From Synchiropus splendidus (taxonomy: Eukaryota; Chordata; Actinopteri; Syngnathiformes; Callionymidae): DNA of 64,000 bases. Of this stretch, positions 1 through 12,529 are shown in pieces; the first letter of the stretch is position 1; every line of letters begins with the position of its first letter. The stretch covers positions 12,907,501 to 12,971,500 of the forward strand of contig NC_071351.1 in assembly GCF_027744825.2 (NCBI RefSeq). Direction: 5' to 3'. The position numbers and the translations under genes were made by a program. Under the pieces are notes generated by a model. The model was not told the DNA's origin and did no database searches. It worked only from the letters and a program-made list of their open reading frames with translations.

Positions 1-132
1 ATGCTTTCAATCCAGAAGTGCCTATGTAGATTGTTGCACTTGTGCGATGCATGAACACCTCGACTCATTTGAGACATTTGATCGAGGAAGACACTACAAA
101 TCCAAGTTATGCATGGGTGCGTTTCGAATACT

Positions 133-264
133 CCAAGTCATTGTTTTTCATTTAACAAGTGAGTCTCAAGTCAAGACAGCCGAAATCCAAGTCAATTCTC
201 AAGTCACTTCAATTCACAAGTCCCCCATTTGACTTTCATGTTCTTATACTGGCTCCTTGGTTGA
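133..264 (+). repeat. CAAGTC-rich dispersed repeat, copy 1
   Basis: A block of about 130 bases recurs in direct orientation at 2059-2186. Both copies begin CCAAGTCATTG, share the segment AACAAGTGAGTCTCAAGTCA, and end with TATACTGGCTCCTTGGTTGA. The flanks on both sides are unrelated, so these bounds are the edges of homology. The unit is itself built from irregular CAAGTC or AAGTC words. I see no coding potential. It may be part of a transposon terminus, but no terminal inverted repeat or target duplication is evident. Confidence 0.75.
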
Positions 265-2058
265 AAGATTTGGGCAACAACAGAAATAAAAACTCTGAGG
301 GAGCACCTATACATCCCCAATGTAATTGTTTTTAATCGGTTTATATTCTAATAAATATAATATTTAACAAGTGTGAAAGGAGACGTGCCAGAGGATTACA
401 AATTACACGATGGTTGTGAAGAAAGTTCGTCTGCTGAGGCAGTCAGGAGTGCTAGGAATATATGATCCCTGGAGAACGCGTAAAGCGGAGGTAAATAAAT
501 AATAAATAGATGAATGAAAGGGATAAGATGACAGCCGTTGGGGCAGATCATGGCGAGGTGATGAGTTTGGTTTTCGCAGACACTGTCAGCGAATGTGCGA
601 GGGTGATTAAAACTGCTTTCCACCTACCTGTCAGCAGACAGATGCAGTGCTATCTCTGCAAACTGACTCACAAATCAACAGCTTAAGCCCCTGTGATGCG
701 GCACAAACAGATGTCGCTCTGCTCAACTTAGAAGTTTGACTCTTAAATGTCTTTCTGCACAGGTGAATTTTCTGTCCCATCATCAGTCGCCTCCTTCTGT
801 TCTGTGAGATGTAAGAGCTGGTCAGGTTGAGAATGAGAGTGGGGTGTCCAGGGGTACCTCATCTGTTTTGCCTCTGCAGCTAAACTAGCTTTAGAATTGG
901 TGCAAAATAATTAGAATCCAGAAGGTGATTTTCATATCTTCCTCCGCCACTCTCTCTCTTCACTATAAGAAATTGTGCTGCACCAAATTTTTAATCAGAA
1001 GCGGCCACTGATAATGCCTTATTGAGGGAAATTGAAACCAAGATAAGAAGGCGTGAATACATCAAAGCACAGCACAGCACAAGACAAAACAGCATAAATT
1101 TAGTATTGATGATCTAGAAAAAAAAGGGTTTCGAATCAGACATTCTGGAAGAAAGAAGAGTGATGAAACCTTCAGCTTGAAATTCTCTAAGTGAGCAAAA
1201 ATGTCAAGCAATTACTTCTCCATTTGAAGGGAGCGACGACACTCCTCTATTTCATTTTCCAGCTTTTACTGTGATGGAACTTGAACAACAGTTGACTTCA
1301 AGAAGTTCACCTTTCGAACGTTGGTTCACCGGCGGTAGATGTAAAAGAGGTTGTGACCTGAAAGACGGCGTATCAGATGTAAGCTGACTGTAAAGCGTAG
1401 AACACTGCGATGAGGTACTCGCCATTCAAATAAGCCGTGAAGGCTATACAGAAAGGAGTGTGAGCTATAGCTGGCACCTTGACGGGAATTAAAAGTGGAT
1501 TATAGACATTTGATAAAATAAAAATAAAAATCTCATCCATGTGATATAGTCGTGCTCATGTTTGAAAGGAAAGGACAGTGTGGAAAAGGTTTATGAGCAC
1601 AGGAAGGGTTCGTCTGATATCTTAACTCAGTATCTGCACTGGGAATACTCCCATCCCACATATGTGCAGTTCTTGAGTTATGTTATTATGTCTTCGATGT
1701 CACTCATGTGCTGAGGTGTTTTTCCAAATCCCACACTGTGTCCCCCCCTCACATGAGCTTAGTTTGGGAGTTGCTGTTTTCTCACTCTTCCTGCCTTGAG
1801 TTTTCTTTTCTCATCTTATCTACGAACACAGCTTCCGTCCCCCCTGTATGTCATGTATGTCTACCTGGACGGGAGTGATGAAATTTCGTTGCAACAAATT
1901 GTAGTATACAGTGACAAAACAAATCTTGATCCTGATACTAGTAACACGTCATCTATTACTGTATTACTACTGGATGACTGTATATGCTTGATATATATAC
2001 ACTTAAAGATCTGACTGCTTCGCCTACTGTTTTACGCATACGACCTACAGTACTGGGA
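265..2058. other. Non-coding stretch between the two direct repeats
   Basis: Only short chance reading frames occur on either strand. It carries none of the retroviral or transposase motifs expected if the flanking repeats were LTRs. AT-rich patches such as 340-370 and 1500-1540 are present, but nothing I can name. Confidence 0.5.
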
Positions 2059-2186
2059 CCAAGTCATTGTTTTTCATGTAACAAGTGAGTCTCAAGTCAA
2101 GACAGCTGAAATCCAAGTCAACTCTCAAGTCATTTCCAAGTCATCCTATTTAACTTTTCTTATTCTTATACTGGCTCCTTGGTTGA
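2059..2186 (+). repeat. CAAGTC-rich dispersed repeat, copy 2
   Basis: Second copy of the repeat at 133-264, same orientation, with scattered substitutions and a small indel in the middle (after CTCAAGTCA the copies differ for about 15 bases before realigning). Homology stops abruptly after GGTTGA in both copies. Confidence 0.75.
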
Positions 2187-5100
2187 GCAGGATATGTAAC
2201 TGTGTCAGCAGCACGTGTGTGTTCACAATAATTGTGAAACTGAAGATGTAGTATTCAAAGTTGCAATAACAGCTGTTGAGAAATGAGCTCCACTCTGTAG
2301 TCCACTGTGATGACTTGCACTGACATGGATCCGGCGTTTTCAAATATATTCACTCAGAGACCTGCAACGCAGTAAATGTCAACGGCGCATCTGTGTGGAT
2401 GACCGGCCAATTTGAGATTGAACTTGAGTGACTATGACAGTCTCCGTATTGACCACAGTTTTGGGACAAGGAACAAATCTTTTTGAGGCAAAGGGTGCAA
2501 GTGAAGTCGCGAGTGACTTGACATTTTGTCCCCAGATTCACGTCTCAACTGACTGACTCCACACCTCTCGAGTAAAGTGTCCTTGACCTTTGCCACAGAG
2601 GTTATAAGTTCTTTGGTGGGTGTCTGTGCACAAAATAGCTGATAAGGTTCTGAACGTATTGACTGGTTTCTTGATGTTCTGCAGTTCCATGTGGGGTTTT
2701 GCAGGATTTCACACATGTCCTGTTGGATCTAGAGCTTGACTATGAAGCGGAGTATATCAGTGAAATCACTGAAATATGTGTCTGTGGTAGTGGAATGTTG
2801 TTTTTGTTGTTCGACGTCACTCGATCTTATTGGCAGTGTTAAAATACCAGCTAATATTGTTAAACTAATGTTACCTTGGTGTAATGAGTCTAGGTTTTAT
2901 TCCCAGTTAGTTTCCATCATTTTTACTGGGACAATTCTTTAATCTTGGAAGTTGGTTTAATGACGTATGTTTTTAAAAAATTGCCACGGCAAGTGAGCAT
3001 CCTCCACATGCACTGGATCATCCTCCCTTCTCACATGTTCTGTATCCGCTTCCTCTTCTTCATTCTTCCTCCAGCACTGTCTCAGATGATCTTAAAAGAT
3101 TTACCTCCACAGACACTCCCACTTTATCGCTGGCTATCTTCTGTCACTGCGCACTGAAATCATCCCGAAGATTGTTTGTCACTACTTCTTCATGAGCACA
3201 CGTTTGTTTCTGACTGGTGTTACCAGTTTGTAGCACCGTGTTATTTCTTTGACAGACTGGACAGATCAGACTGTTGGGAGGAAATCAGGGCTGCCAGCTG
3301 GTGTGACTGAAGTCTGCTGTGGATGATAATAATTTCCCTCATCAGATTCTACCAACAGCTAGTGGAAGCGATCAACAGTTTTGATGTTGTTTCATTCCCA
3401 AGCATAAGCGTGTGCACATGAGCACATGTAATTACGTGTTGCTTCTTTCTCAGCTTTGAAGGGCTGATCTGAGTGTCGGATGGTGGAGTATAGACTACTT
3501 TTTAGAATCAGAGGAGAGTTGAATCGACAGCCGTAGATTAGGAGACGGCACGCGGAGGATCGGACAGATCAGACAGGTAAGGAGAAATGAAAGGGAGGAA
3601 CAATGATGGAGCGCTTTGATAAGAGTGTATCGGCCTATCGCGTCTGTTCTTTCTTCTTCCCTCATTCTTTCAGGAGCCGGAGAGAGATGAAGACTTGAAA
3701 ACAATCGTTCTTTGTCACATGAGAGCAAGCGAAAACTGCAGTAGTCGGTGTTGTCAGCGACGGCATGTGTATGGCAACGTTTCTTCTTAATTCAATGACG
3801 CCTTAAGAGTCAGAACATGTGGCGAAGCAACGCCACATTTTTAGCAGTCTTATTCTACATGATGGATTAACAACATGGCTGAAACTAGCCTCACAAAAGT
3901 AGCATTAGCATTAAACTGAAGGAGCAAAAGGTCATTGTGTAATTCCATAGCATATGTAGTTATTAAAAATAAGCATAAATCCGGTGCAATTTCCCTTTCT
4001 CAATGGCGTACTTACAAAGTATCATAAAAAGCTAAATTGCCACATCATGTCTTGACCTCGCCTGTAAATCAAACGTAACAATGGTGATGAAACACATTCC
4101 CCTTCTTGTTTGCATCATAATAATCCATTCAAGCAATCTCAGCACTTGAAATATTAATCATAGTGTTTACAACGTTTACCCAACAAGAGTGTAATGATAT
4201 ACTGCACAACACATCATTGTCCCCACAGGGGTTTTTTAAACCCTCCCCCCACGACTCCAACACTGATGTTTACGGCTTAATCTGCTTAACAGTGTTCACA
4301 TTTTCAATGATCTTGACTAACATTAGTGCGGCCGTAAACCTGCTTTATTACACCCCTCGGTATTGTTTGAAATGTCCGGCACTATGAGCCGAGAGCCTTA
4401 TGTTTACTCATAAGTAAAAAGGAGGCATCAAAATAAATAAATAAACGCCTCTTAGATATGTATTTTTTAAGCAGTGAAGGCGTCGCCACATGGCGATTAA
4501 CTGGCCGTGTTCCTCTTTATGAAGATTGACAGGACACATCTGTGTGAGGGACTCTGTGGCTCTGAGCAAAAGCAGAACAGGTGCGAGTGTTTTTGCAAGA
4601 AGGTGAGCATTTCCAACATCTGCAGCGTCGGGTAGTCGAATTATTGAGGGTGAATAAATGTGTTCCTCTGGGAACCTAAAATCGAAAATAATAAAAAAAT
4701 TCTCTGATTTAGATTTAAAAATGTGAACCTCAGCTTCCATGTCTGAGCATTTAATCGGTTGAATAAAATAGTTTCACAGTCGTTGAAGGTCAGATGTAGT
4801 CTTCCGTCGCCTTTAATTGAGGTTCTATTGCAGTTCAGTGGCTTGTGGGTGACTCAGACTTTTGCGGCTCAATTGTGGATGCATCGGGATCTTTGATGGA
4901 TGGAATGATTATCTCCTGTTTCATGGAGATCCTCTCATTTTACAAGAGTCAGGGTTCATGGACATCTTTTCATTCTATTCATCGGCGTATGTTATTTTCC
5001 CGCTTTACCTTCCGACTCATCTGTTCGGTGTGCAGCTTCAAGTGTTCCGTTTGTGCTTGTGGAATCTGCATTTTAGCCTCACTGGCCTTCACAGTTCACT

Positions 5101-5370
5101 TCTGATTTAAATAAAAAAGAAAATCTGCTGTGCCTCAACTGCCTTTTTTATGTATGTCGAACAACAAACAGTCTCAATACTCACGCCGCATGACCTTGTG
5201 TGCGGCTGCAAGAGTAATGTTTGATATCCTGAACTGAGGTCCGAATGGACAAGACAGGGAGGCACTTCTGGAGAGCATCTCACTGGGTCGTGCACATGTA
5301 TTTAATTTGACCTGCTTCATACATAAGTCATGTGATATAGTTTAGATTCTTCTACATATATTCTTCGACT
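2187..5370. other. Upstream non-coding flank
   Basis: No exon, RNA gene or recognisable transposon was found. Reading frames at 2350-2716 (minus) and 4408-4740 (minus) lack family motifs and look like chance frames. Confidence 0.45.
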
Positions 5371-5957
5371 TAGATTAGACTTTATTGATCCCTTTGCAAG
5401 AAAGGGCATGCAGTCAGGAAGAGCATCACGCAGAGAATAAAAATAATAAAATAAATAAATAAATTTTAAATTAAAATGAAACTTGATTAAAATAGCTTAT
5501 TGCACCAGAGAGACGGTTATTGCAAATTGAACAAGTGTCCATTACTATGTAGTGTAGCGTACCCTGCTACTTCCTCCCCCGAAGTGAGGAGTTGTGGAGT
5601 ACGATGGCATGGTGTACAAAAGAGTTCTTGCATCATCTGCAGCAGTTTACTGCAGATGTTGCAGTCTCCTCAGGAAGTACATCCTGCTCTGTGTCTTCCT
5701 ATAGAGGTGGCTGGTGTGTGTTGTCCAGTCCAGTTTATTGTCCAGCCAAGGTATTTGCAACAGTCCACAGCCACCACCTCAGCTCCCTCTAACATGACTG
5801 GTCGCGGTCTTGGTTTGGACCTCCCGAAGTCAATAACCAGCTCCTTCGTTTTAGAGGTGTTGAGCTGTCGGTGGTTGGTGCGGCACCATGCAGCAAGTCC
5901 CTGACCAGTCTCCGATACTCCTCCTCTCTGTCGTCCTGAATGCACCCGACAATGGCA
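5371..5957 (-). mobile_element. 5'-truncated LINE remnant (reverse-transcriptase C-terminal part and 3' end)
   Basis: Read on the minus strand, it carries the thumb-side part of a fish non-LTR retrotransposon reverse transcriptase. There is a run resembling CIQDDREEEYRRL near 5950-5900, then NTSKTKELVIDFGR and CKYLG (about 5870-5740), then RKTQSRMYFLRRLQHL (about 5706-5659). These pieces lie in at least three frames, so the coding sequence is broken by frameshifts. The 3' end at low coordinate has the motif TTAGACTTTATTGATCCC (on the + strand at about 5371), a common fish LINE 3' terminus, next to an AATAAATAAATAAA-type tail. Only about 590 bp remain, the usual result of 5' truncation during target-primed reverse transcription. 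The clade looks like the L2/CR1/Rex group, but I cannot assign it further. Confidence 0.8.
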
Positions 5958-7540
5958 ATTCTACATATATCTTTTTCACCATTTAATTTAAGTATTTACT
6001 ATTTTTTTTCTCACAATATAAAATGATTTTTGAAGTACATGCACATTAATTAAAATATATTATTTTTAGATTTTGTCCACTGGATCAATAATTTATTTAT
6101 TTAACAACACCTGCTAATTTTCACAAGCATTTATCAACCTCGAATAATTCTTTTCATTCATGTTTAATGTTATGTTTTCATTGGGGCATCTCTTTTCCTG
6201 TTCTTTACCTGTCAGCAGCGTCACTTGTAGCAAAGACTGCAAGGCTTTGTCACCATCATGTATATTCAACACGAATTATCTGCCTCTAATGTTAATTTTC
6301 AATTAGTCAAACATGATCTCTTTCATGTACATTGTTTTTCGATTCAATCCGTTGCGTTTGAAGCCCATTTGGTGACAGCTCTGTACCGCGTCCTGTATTA
6401 TTGATGGCACGTTCTTTTATATGCCGACTGGCACAGCAGGTATTTGCTTACGCGTTTGAACGCCACTCATTCTGTCCCCAGCAAAAGCATTCATTCAGTC
6501 TATGGAATTTGCTGCGATGTTCCCAGCAGTCGCCTCCAGCTGCACAATAACAACATAAAACAAAGATGCGGTTTTGGCCCCTTGTTTCAGACGCAGGTCC
6601 TCTAGGTAGTGTGCTCATTTGTTAGCACAGATATCAAAACAATCATGACCACAAAGATGTGTGGGGAAGTTGTGTGCGACTGGCTTCCTTCTCTGCTTCT
6701 TATCTTGAATGCTCTAATTACCTTTTTGTCTGAAGGAGCTGAGGTCTGTGTGTTGCACGCTGCAGAAGGTCCTTCATGGACTGGGAGGTATAAGCACTTC
6801 AGTGTGAGCGAGTGCGATTGTTTCATAGCACCCTGCGGGGACGAGACTTTTGCTTTATCACGGAGGGTCTCTCTTCCTTCCTGACATGGTCCTTTTCAGA
6901 GTGATACCGGTTCCTGTCAGTTGAAAACAGGTGGGACGACTGGCGCTGGGACTGTTTGTTCTTTGATGTGTGATTCTAGGTTAGCTTAATTGGGTTGAAT
7001 GAAATGGTCGGGGCTCGGTGGGGGGATTAGCTCACTCGTTCTGGATATGATGCTCGGAATATAGTGGCTATAAACACATAACAATCCAGCTGTTTTGACC
7101 CGATTTGGCCCCTTTCCTGCCAAGGATGCAAACGCCTGATTTCACAAGATTATTCCAAGACATAATTCTGCGATCTGAGATGTGATTTTTGTCCCGATAC
7201 TTGCCTCAGATAAACTGAATAACAATCACTTTTCACTTTTTACACTCGTATTGAGGGATTCAAACTGCAGTCAGAGCACACAGTCTGGGATCCTGAGTGA
7301 ATGGCTCAGCAAAGCAGCATCCAACTTCTGCTCAGTTGGAGCTGTTGCAATGTATCAGTTCACTTCGCGGCACTAAAAAAAATTGTAGTGCCACATGCAG
7401 ACAAGCATCATAAATGATCCAAAATTTGCAGACAGCGAGACTTCTGAAAAGTGGCAGCGGGAAAGTTTGACGACACACTAGGTTGCAAAAAAAGAAAAAA
7501 AAAATGCTGAGCTTCTGCTTAAGGGGCGAAATGCTTTCCA
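5958..7540. other. Upstream non-coding flank
   Basis: AT-rich at 5960-6160. No supported gene or repeat. Overlapping open frames near 6602-6884 on both strands show no recognisable domain. Confidence 0.45.
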
Positions 7541-8442
7541 CTAAGGCTGGGAATCTTAGGGTACCTCACAATACCATACGATATGCGATAAACGCTTCAC
7601 GCTAACAATAATATTTTGATATACTGCACTTACCAATACATTGCTCTTAATAATTGTGTTTATGGAGGTGAAACAAAAACCATCAGAAGAACTAAAATAG
7701 ATTCAACATGCCATTTGTATTTTGCAGTAGAAAAAGAAAAGCTCTTGCCTCTTGTTAAATTGCTGGAACAGTTTTTTCAGCGAAATGTTTGCGGCTGGGT
7801 ATTTCATACCTAGGCTCCAGTATACGCATCATGAAGCGAAACCCTTCGTTTTCAACAACGCTGTATGGATGAAGGTCTTTGCACGTAAACACGGAAATGG
7901 CATTTGTAACTGCTTTTGCCTTGGGCGAATTAAATGCTAGCTCCACCCAGAAAAAAAAAAAGAGTCCACACTTTGCTGTGACGATGAGCTTTTCGGCACC
8001 GTTTTCTCTGCTAGGAGCTGCGGGTGGTGGTGAACAAGGTGGAGGTGCAGGTTTGTCGTACTGCCAGTGTGTCATATTTTTGTATGACAGTTCTTACAAA
8101 CTGCAAACTCTTGATCCAGCTTTGTACCATCCACAGAATAAAAACCAAAGTGAGCCCACACTTGGAGCGTGTTTCAACTTCATTTGCTCACTCGAGTCCA
8201 CCATAGCGCCGCTGTTTATCTTGTCTTCACCCCAATTTTCATCTACGCTGGACCGCATCTAAGACGGTGACACACAGTCCCCACTGCCCTCAGTGACTAC
8301 GGAATGACGAATGCGTGTAAAGCGGCTGTACTTAATAAATAATAAATAATGGATACCCGTAAAGAGCATATCGATAATATATCTTAAGGTAAAATATCGC
8401 GATAGTTTGCCATATGGATATTTTGTCACAGTCCTACTTTCC
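7541..8442. mobile_element. Probable decayed non-autonomous DNA transposon
   Basis: The left edge (AAGGCTGGGAATC, followed by a patch with CGATATGCGATA) and the right edge (TATCGCGATAG, then CACAGTCCTACT) both carry the ATCG-palindrome-rich sequence typical of ends of fish hAT-type and related elements. The right end, reverse-complemented, begins AGTAGGACTGTGAC. The two termini are only loosely inverted copies, so this may be two nested remnants. No transposase frame survives. Boundaries are approximate. Confidence 0.4.
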
Positions 8443-11295
8443 TCAATGAGTTTGTTGCAGTTAATGCCGTAGCTATAGTAGCCATTATGGACGTGTGCGT
8501 GGGAGACGTTTATATGATAGTGGGCATGGTTTTTAATGGATCAAAATTTATAAAAATAATGAAAAATGGCTTCACTTTTGATATGTGCTGTATTACCATA
8601 AATAAAATACATATGTCTATGTCATATTGGCCTGCAATTACTCTAAGTACTGATAAGTAACTATATTTTACCCTGGAAATATTTAATATGCTCCCTAGTC
8701 TAAAGCTAAAATAAACAAATATATACGGTTGTTGGATTTCCTGCATCACAGGAGGTTCTGCAGCACAGCCACCACAGAACCTTAATGTTATTGTGTCCCA
8801 TTACTCCCCATGACTATACATCATCCGGTGCTGATAGGATGAACACAACACCTCACCAACTTTGTTGACATTACCGTGCTTCAGTCCTGACCTGTCTCAT
8901 CCAATTAATTGCTTAACTGAGTGAGAAATCCCCAATCTGTCAAAGACTAAACTCTCCAACCTGTGGGTCATGCTGATCTTAACACCCCACTAATGATCCT
9001 CTCAGTCCGCCCCGATGAATATCAATGTAAAAGTTGTATCCCGCCATCCCTCTCTGTACGTCGCATGGTTCGGGAGAAAAACAAACCCTTGCCTCCTCCA
9101 CCGTCTGGATGACACGACGCTGAATTCTTTCTCATTTGTTACATTTATTAATACACAAGGAGCCAAAACTGTGGGTGGACCGGACCATGAATTATAGATC
9201 TGTTGTTGGCATCGGGTGTGAGAATGTGAACTTTGCATGCAAGGCCAAGATAAGGCCAGCTACCACTGGCTGCCAGGCAAAGACTCCGGAAAGCTGCTCA
9301 CAAATTGCATGGAAATTGAGTGTGAGAGAGCTAATAGAATAAACTTAGCTCACTTATAAGACACCGCAGCTTCTTAGCAAACAAGCCAAGCGTGATGAGG
9401 AGATGTATTTATAGACTTTGCTTGATGACTAATGCGACTGAATGTGCTTGTATAATTTGCTCAGGAAGAACTCTTCCTCGCAGACAGAGAAACAATCAGA
9501 ACATTTCCATAAAATAATGTCTTAAAACTTGTCAATTAAATGTCATTTAAAGAGACTGTTAATGAGACTTTAAAGGAGTCTATTCTATGTCTTACTTTTT
9601 TTTGGGCAGTGGCCATTGAAAATAAAGGCTAGACCCTGATGGCACCAACTGAAGAGCCTTTGATTTTGCTTGAACCGAAGTCGTACTGTCAGCCCCGGGC
9701 CCTGGTTCTTGACTTGTCTCGCTCGCTGACTGTCGGCCCTGAAGATGGAACCCTGCTCTACATAAAACCACTCCCCCCCCTCCGCGGATGTATTGGACGG
9801 AGATCAGAAAAGGAAACCCTGGAGGTCTTGGCGGGACATTTTTGTTGTTAATTAATGACCTCCCTGAAGTGTGAGCGCGCCCCACCGCGCTGAAAGACCA
9901 CCAAATGTTGTGTTCTCATTTTCTGTTCCGTGCACCAAACGGCTATCTCTTTGCCCTGGTTTCCATGAACGACAGCGCCTGGAGAGGACTTTCATACTGG
10001 CCCTCGCTTCAACATCGATAATTTATGATCCAACACACACATAAATAAACTAAAATAAGACCTTCATAGCTCCAAATTGCTGAGGTTTTTCTTGGAATAC
10101 CACATCATACATTATACTTATCCTCTCCTTATTATACGCTGTTCATTCTTTTCCCAGAACAGAAAATCGAGGCACAAAAAATGTTGACTCACCGTCACAA
10201 TTATAGCTGACCATTCATTGTAATCGACTTTTGTGGAAGTCAATTAATTTCCTCTAACTCCAAGCGGTGCACTCAAATCTACGACAAACTATGCCAACGT
10301 CACGTTGGTCAGCTCGCAGATTAAAGAGAGAACAGGCAGTGCTCTGCCTTAAATGGGTTTTTCGGGGAGAAGGATTCCACAAAACCCATTTTCACTGGTC
10401 CATCAGAGGTTGTTTATATTTGTGGGACAAGATGTAGAATGTCGCAGGTGTAAGGCTTCAGGTTAAGAATGCATGTTATTCATCACAAATGTAAGCTTCA
10501 AGGAGATTTACTGCAAGACGGGGGTAAGTCGGATGAGGAAACACAGGCAGCCAGTAATGTGAATCATGCCAATGAGCCATTCACGGGCCAGGTGCCACCT
10601 CATTAGTCTCCCAATGACACTGGCTGAAGCATGACTTACATCCCATTGTCTCAAGCAGTCAGGAAAATAAGGTGGACAGGCCTGGTTAAATGTGAAAAAA
10701 AAAAAAAAAGAAGACGGAGAAAAACAGTTTTTCCTCTTCATTTTCTTCTCTTTTTATTTGCCGAATTCCTGTGGGATGCATTTGCTGCATTTTAAAGCTC
10801 TCATTTGCGGCGACTTTTGAATGCAGGGGTTTAATGTTTTGTCCATTACCATGATAAAAGCTTAAAGTTCAGATTCCAACTGTGAACCTTTAGTCTGCCT
10901 CGAACGAGGTCCCTAATGGTCTGGTTTAAAAGTGAGCGATGAGTCTTCTGAATTATGAGCTTTTTTTTTTTTTTTATATAACTGCTCGCAGTTAATTCAG
11001 CTCGGTCCACTTCAAGTGTCTCTCTCTCTCTCAGGATGTGTAAATGCCGAAATGCAGAGGAACGTCACTCTGCTGAGAGGAGAAGAGGATCCTATCTGTA
11101 AATACATACGATATGTTAGCGCTGATCATTTAAAGTGACTTCTTGAACAGAAAAATTAGGAGTAACAAGCAGACATGCATTTCAACTTCTCACGAATCAA
11201 CCAGCCATATTAGAATTTAGAAATTTCTGAATCAAATGTATTGCCACGGTCAGTGGGGAACCAACTAGGAAAGTGCTTCAGCATAAAGTGCTGTC
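8443..11295. other. Upstream non-coding flank
   Basis: No supported gene. Contains an A-run near 10695, a T15 run (10961-10975) and a short TC microsatellite near 11021-11034. The open frames at 9592-9885 (minus) and 9639-9851 (plus) overlap each other and have no recognised domain. Confidence 0.45.
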
Positions 11296-12525
11296 AATAA
11301 AATAATAAATAAATAAAATAAAATAACCCAACAAAGGCTGATCACAAATTCAACAGTCTGGCGGCTGAGGGGAAGAAGCTGTTCCTGTGACGGGAGGTTG
11401 TGGTCTTGATGGACCGTAGCCTCCTGCCAGAGGGAAGAGGAACAAACAGTCCATGTCCAGGGTGAGAAGGGTCGGCTCTGATCCGACCTGCACGTCTCTG
11501 GGTCCTAGAGACATACAGGTCCTGAAGAGGTAGCAGGCTGCAACCGATCACCTTCTCAGAAGAACGTACGATGCGCTGCAGTCTGCTCTTGTCCCTGGAG
11601 GTGGCGTGCTGTACCAGGCAGTGATAGAGGTGAGGATGGACTGGATGATGGCCTTGTAGAACTCCACTAGCAACTTCGTCGGCAGTCGTAGTTTCCGTAG
11701 CTGCCTCAGGAAGAACATTCTCTGCTGGGCCTTCCTGATGAGGGACCTGATGGTGGGCTCCCATTTGAGGTCCTCAGTGATGGTGGGTTCTAGGAAGCAG
11801 AAGGAGTCCACAATAGGAATGGGTAAACCAGCCAACATGAGAGGGGACAGAGAAACTGTTACTCTCCTGAAGTCTATGATCATCTCCACTGTCTTCTGAG
11901 CGTTGAGCTCCAGGTTGTTGTTGCTGCACCAGGACACCAGCCGCTCCACCTCCCTCCTGTAAGCCATCTCATCTCCATCAGAGATGAGCCCGATGATGGT
12001 GGTGGTGTCGTCCGCAAACTTGATCAGCTTCACGGACTGGTGGCTGGAGGTGCAGCAGTTGGTGTAGAGGGAGAAGAGCCCTGTGGAGACCTGATGTTGA
12101 GAGTCCGAGTGTCGGAGACAGTCGTCCCCAGCCGCACACACTGACTCCAGCTGGTCAGGAAGTCTGTAATCCATCTGCAGAGGGAGTCAGGCACGTTGAG
12201 CTGGCGAAGCTTGTCTTCTAGCAGAGCTGGGAAAATTGTGTGAAGGGCCTGGTTCACTGCATCGTCCACAGATCTGTTGGCTCTGTAGGCAAACTGCATC
12301 GAGACCAGGAGGGCAGCAGTGATGGATTTCAGGTGGGATAGAACCAGGCGCTCTAAAGACTTCATGACCACAGACGTCAGTGCCACCGGTCTGCAGTCAT
12401 TCAGCCCTGTGATCCTGGCCTTCTTGGGAACAGGAATGATAGTGGATGATGTGAAGCAGGCAGTAACATGACAGGACACCAAGGAAGCATTGAAGATGTC
12501 CGTGAACACTGGTACCCGCTCAGTA
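11296..12525 (-). mobile_element. 5'-truncated LINE with broken reverse transcriptase
   Basis: About 1.2 kb of a fish non-LTR retrotransposon (L2/CR1/Rex-like) on the minus strand. Reading from 12509 down, it shows [20 protein letters not shown] and [17 protein letters not shown], then KLIKFADDTT (the FADD catalytic box, near 12025), KTVEMIIDFRR, KAQQRMFFLRQLRKL, SEKVIGC and LPSGRRLRS near 11400. These lie in three frames (12509-12030, 12174-11548, 11764-11342), so at least two frameshifts are present. The segment that normally carries the first catalytic aspartate (palm motif A) is missing: the protein jumps from NQALH to [10 protein letters not shown] at about 12237. The 3' end abuts an A/T-rich AATAAATAAATAAAATAAA tail at 11296-11325. 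It cannot encode an active enzyme. Confidence 0.88.
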
Positions 12526-12529
12526 GCAC

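Noticed and set aside
133..2186. Direct repeats as LTRs of an endogenous retrovirus
   Set aside because: Only about 130 bp, no TG...CA ends, no primer-binding site and no gag or pol sequence between them.
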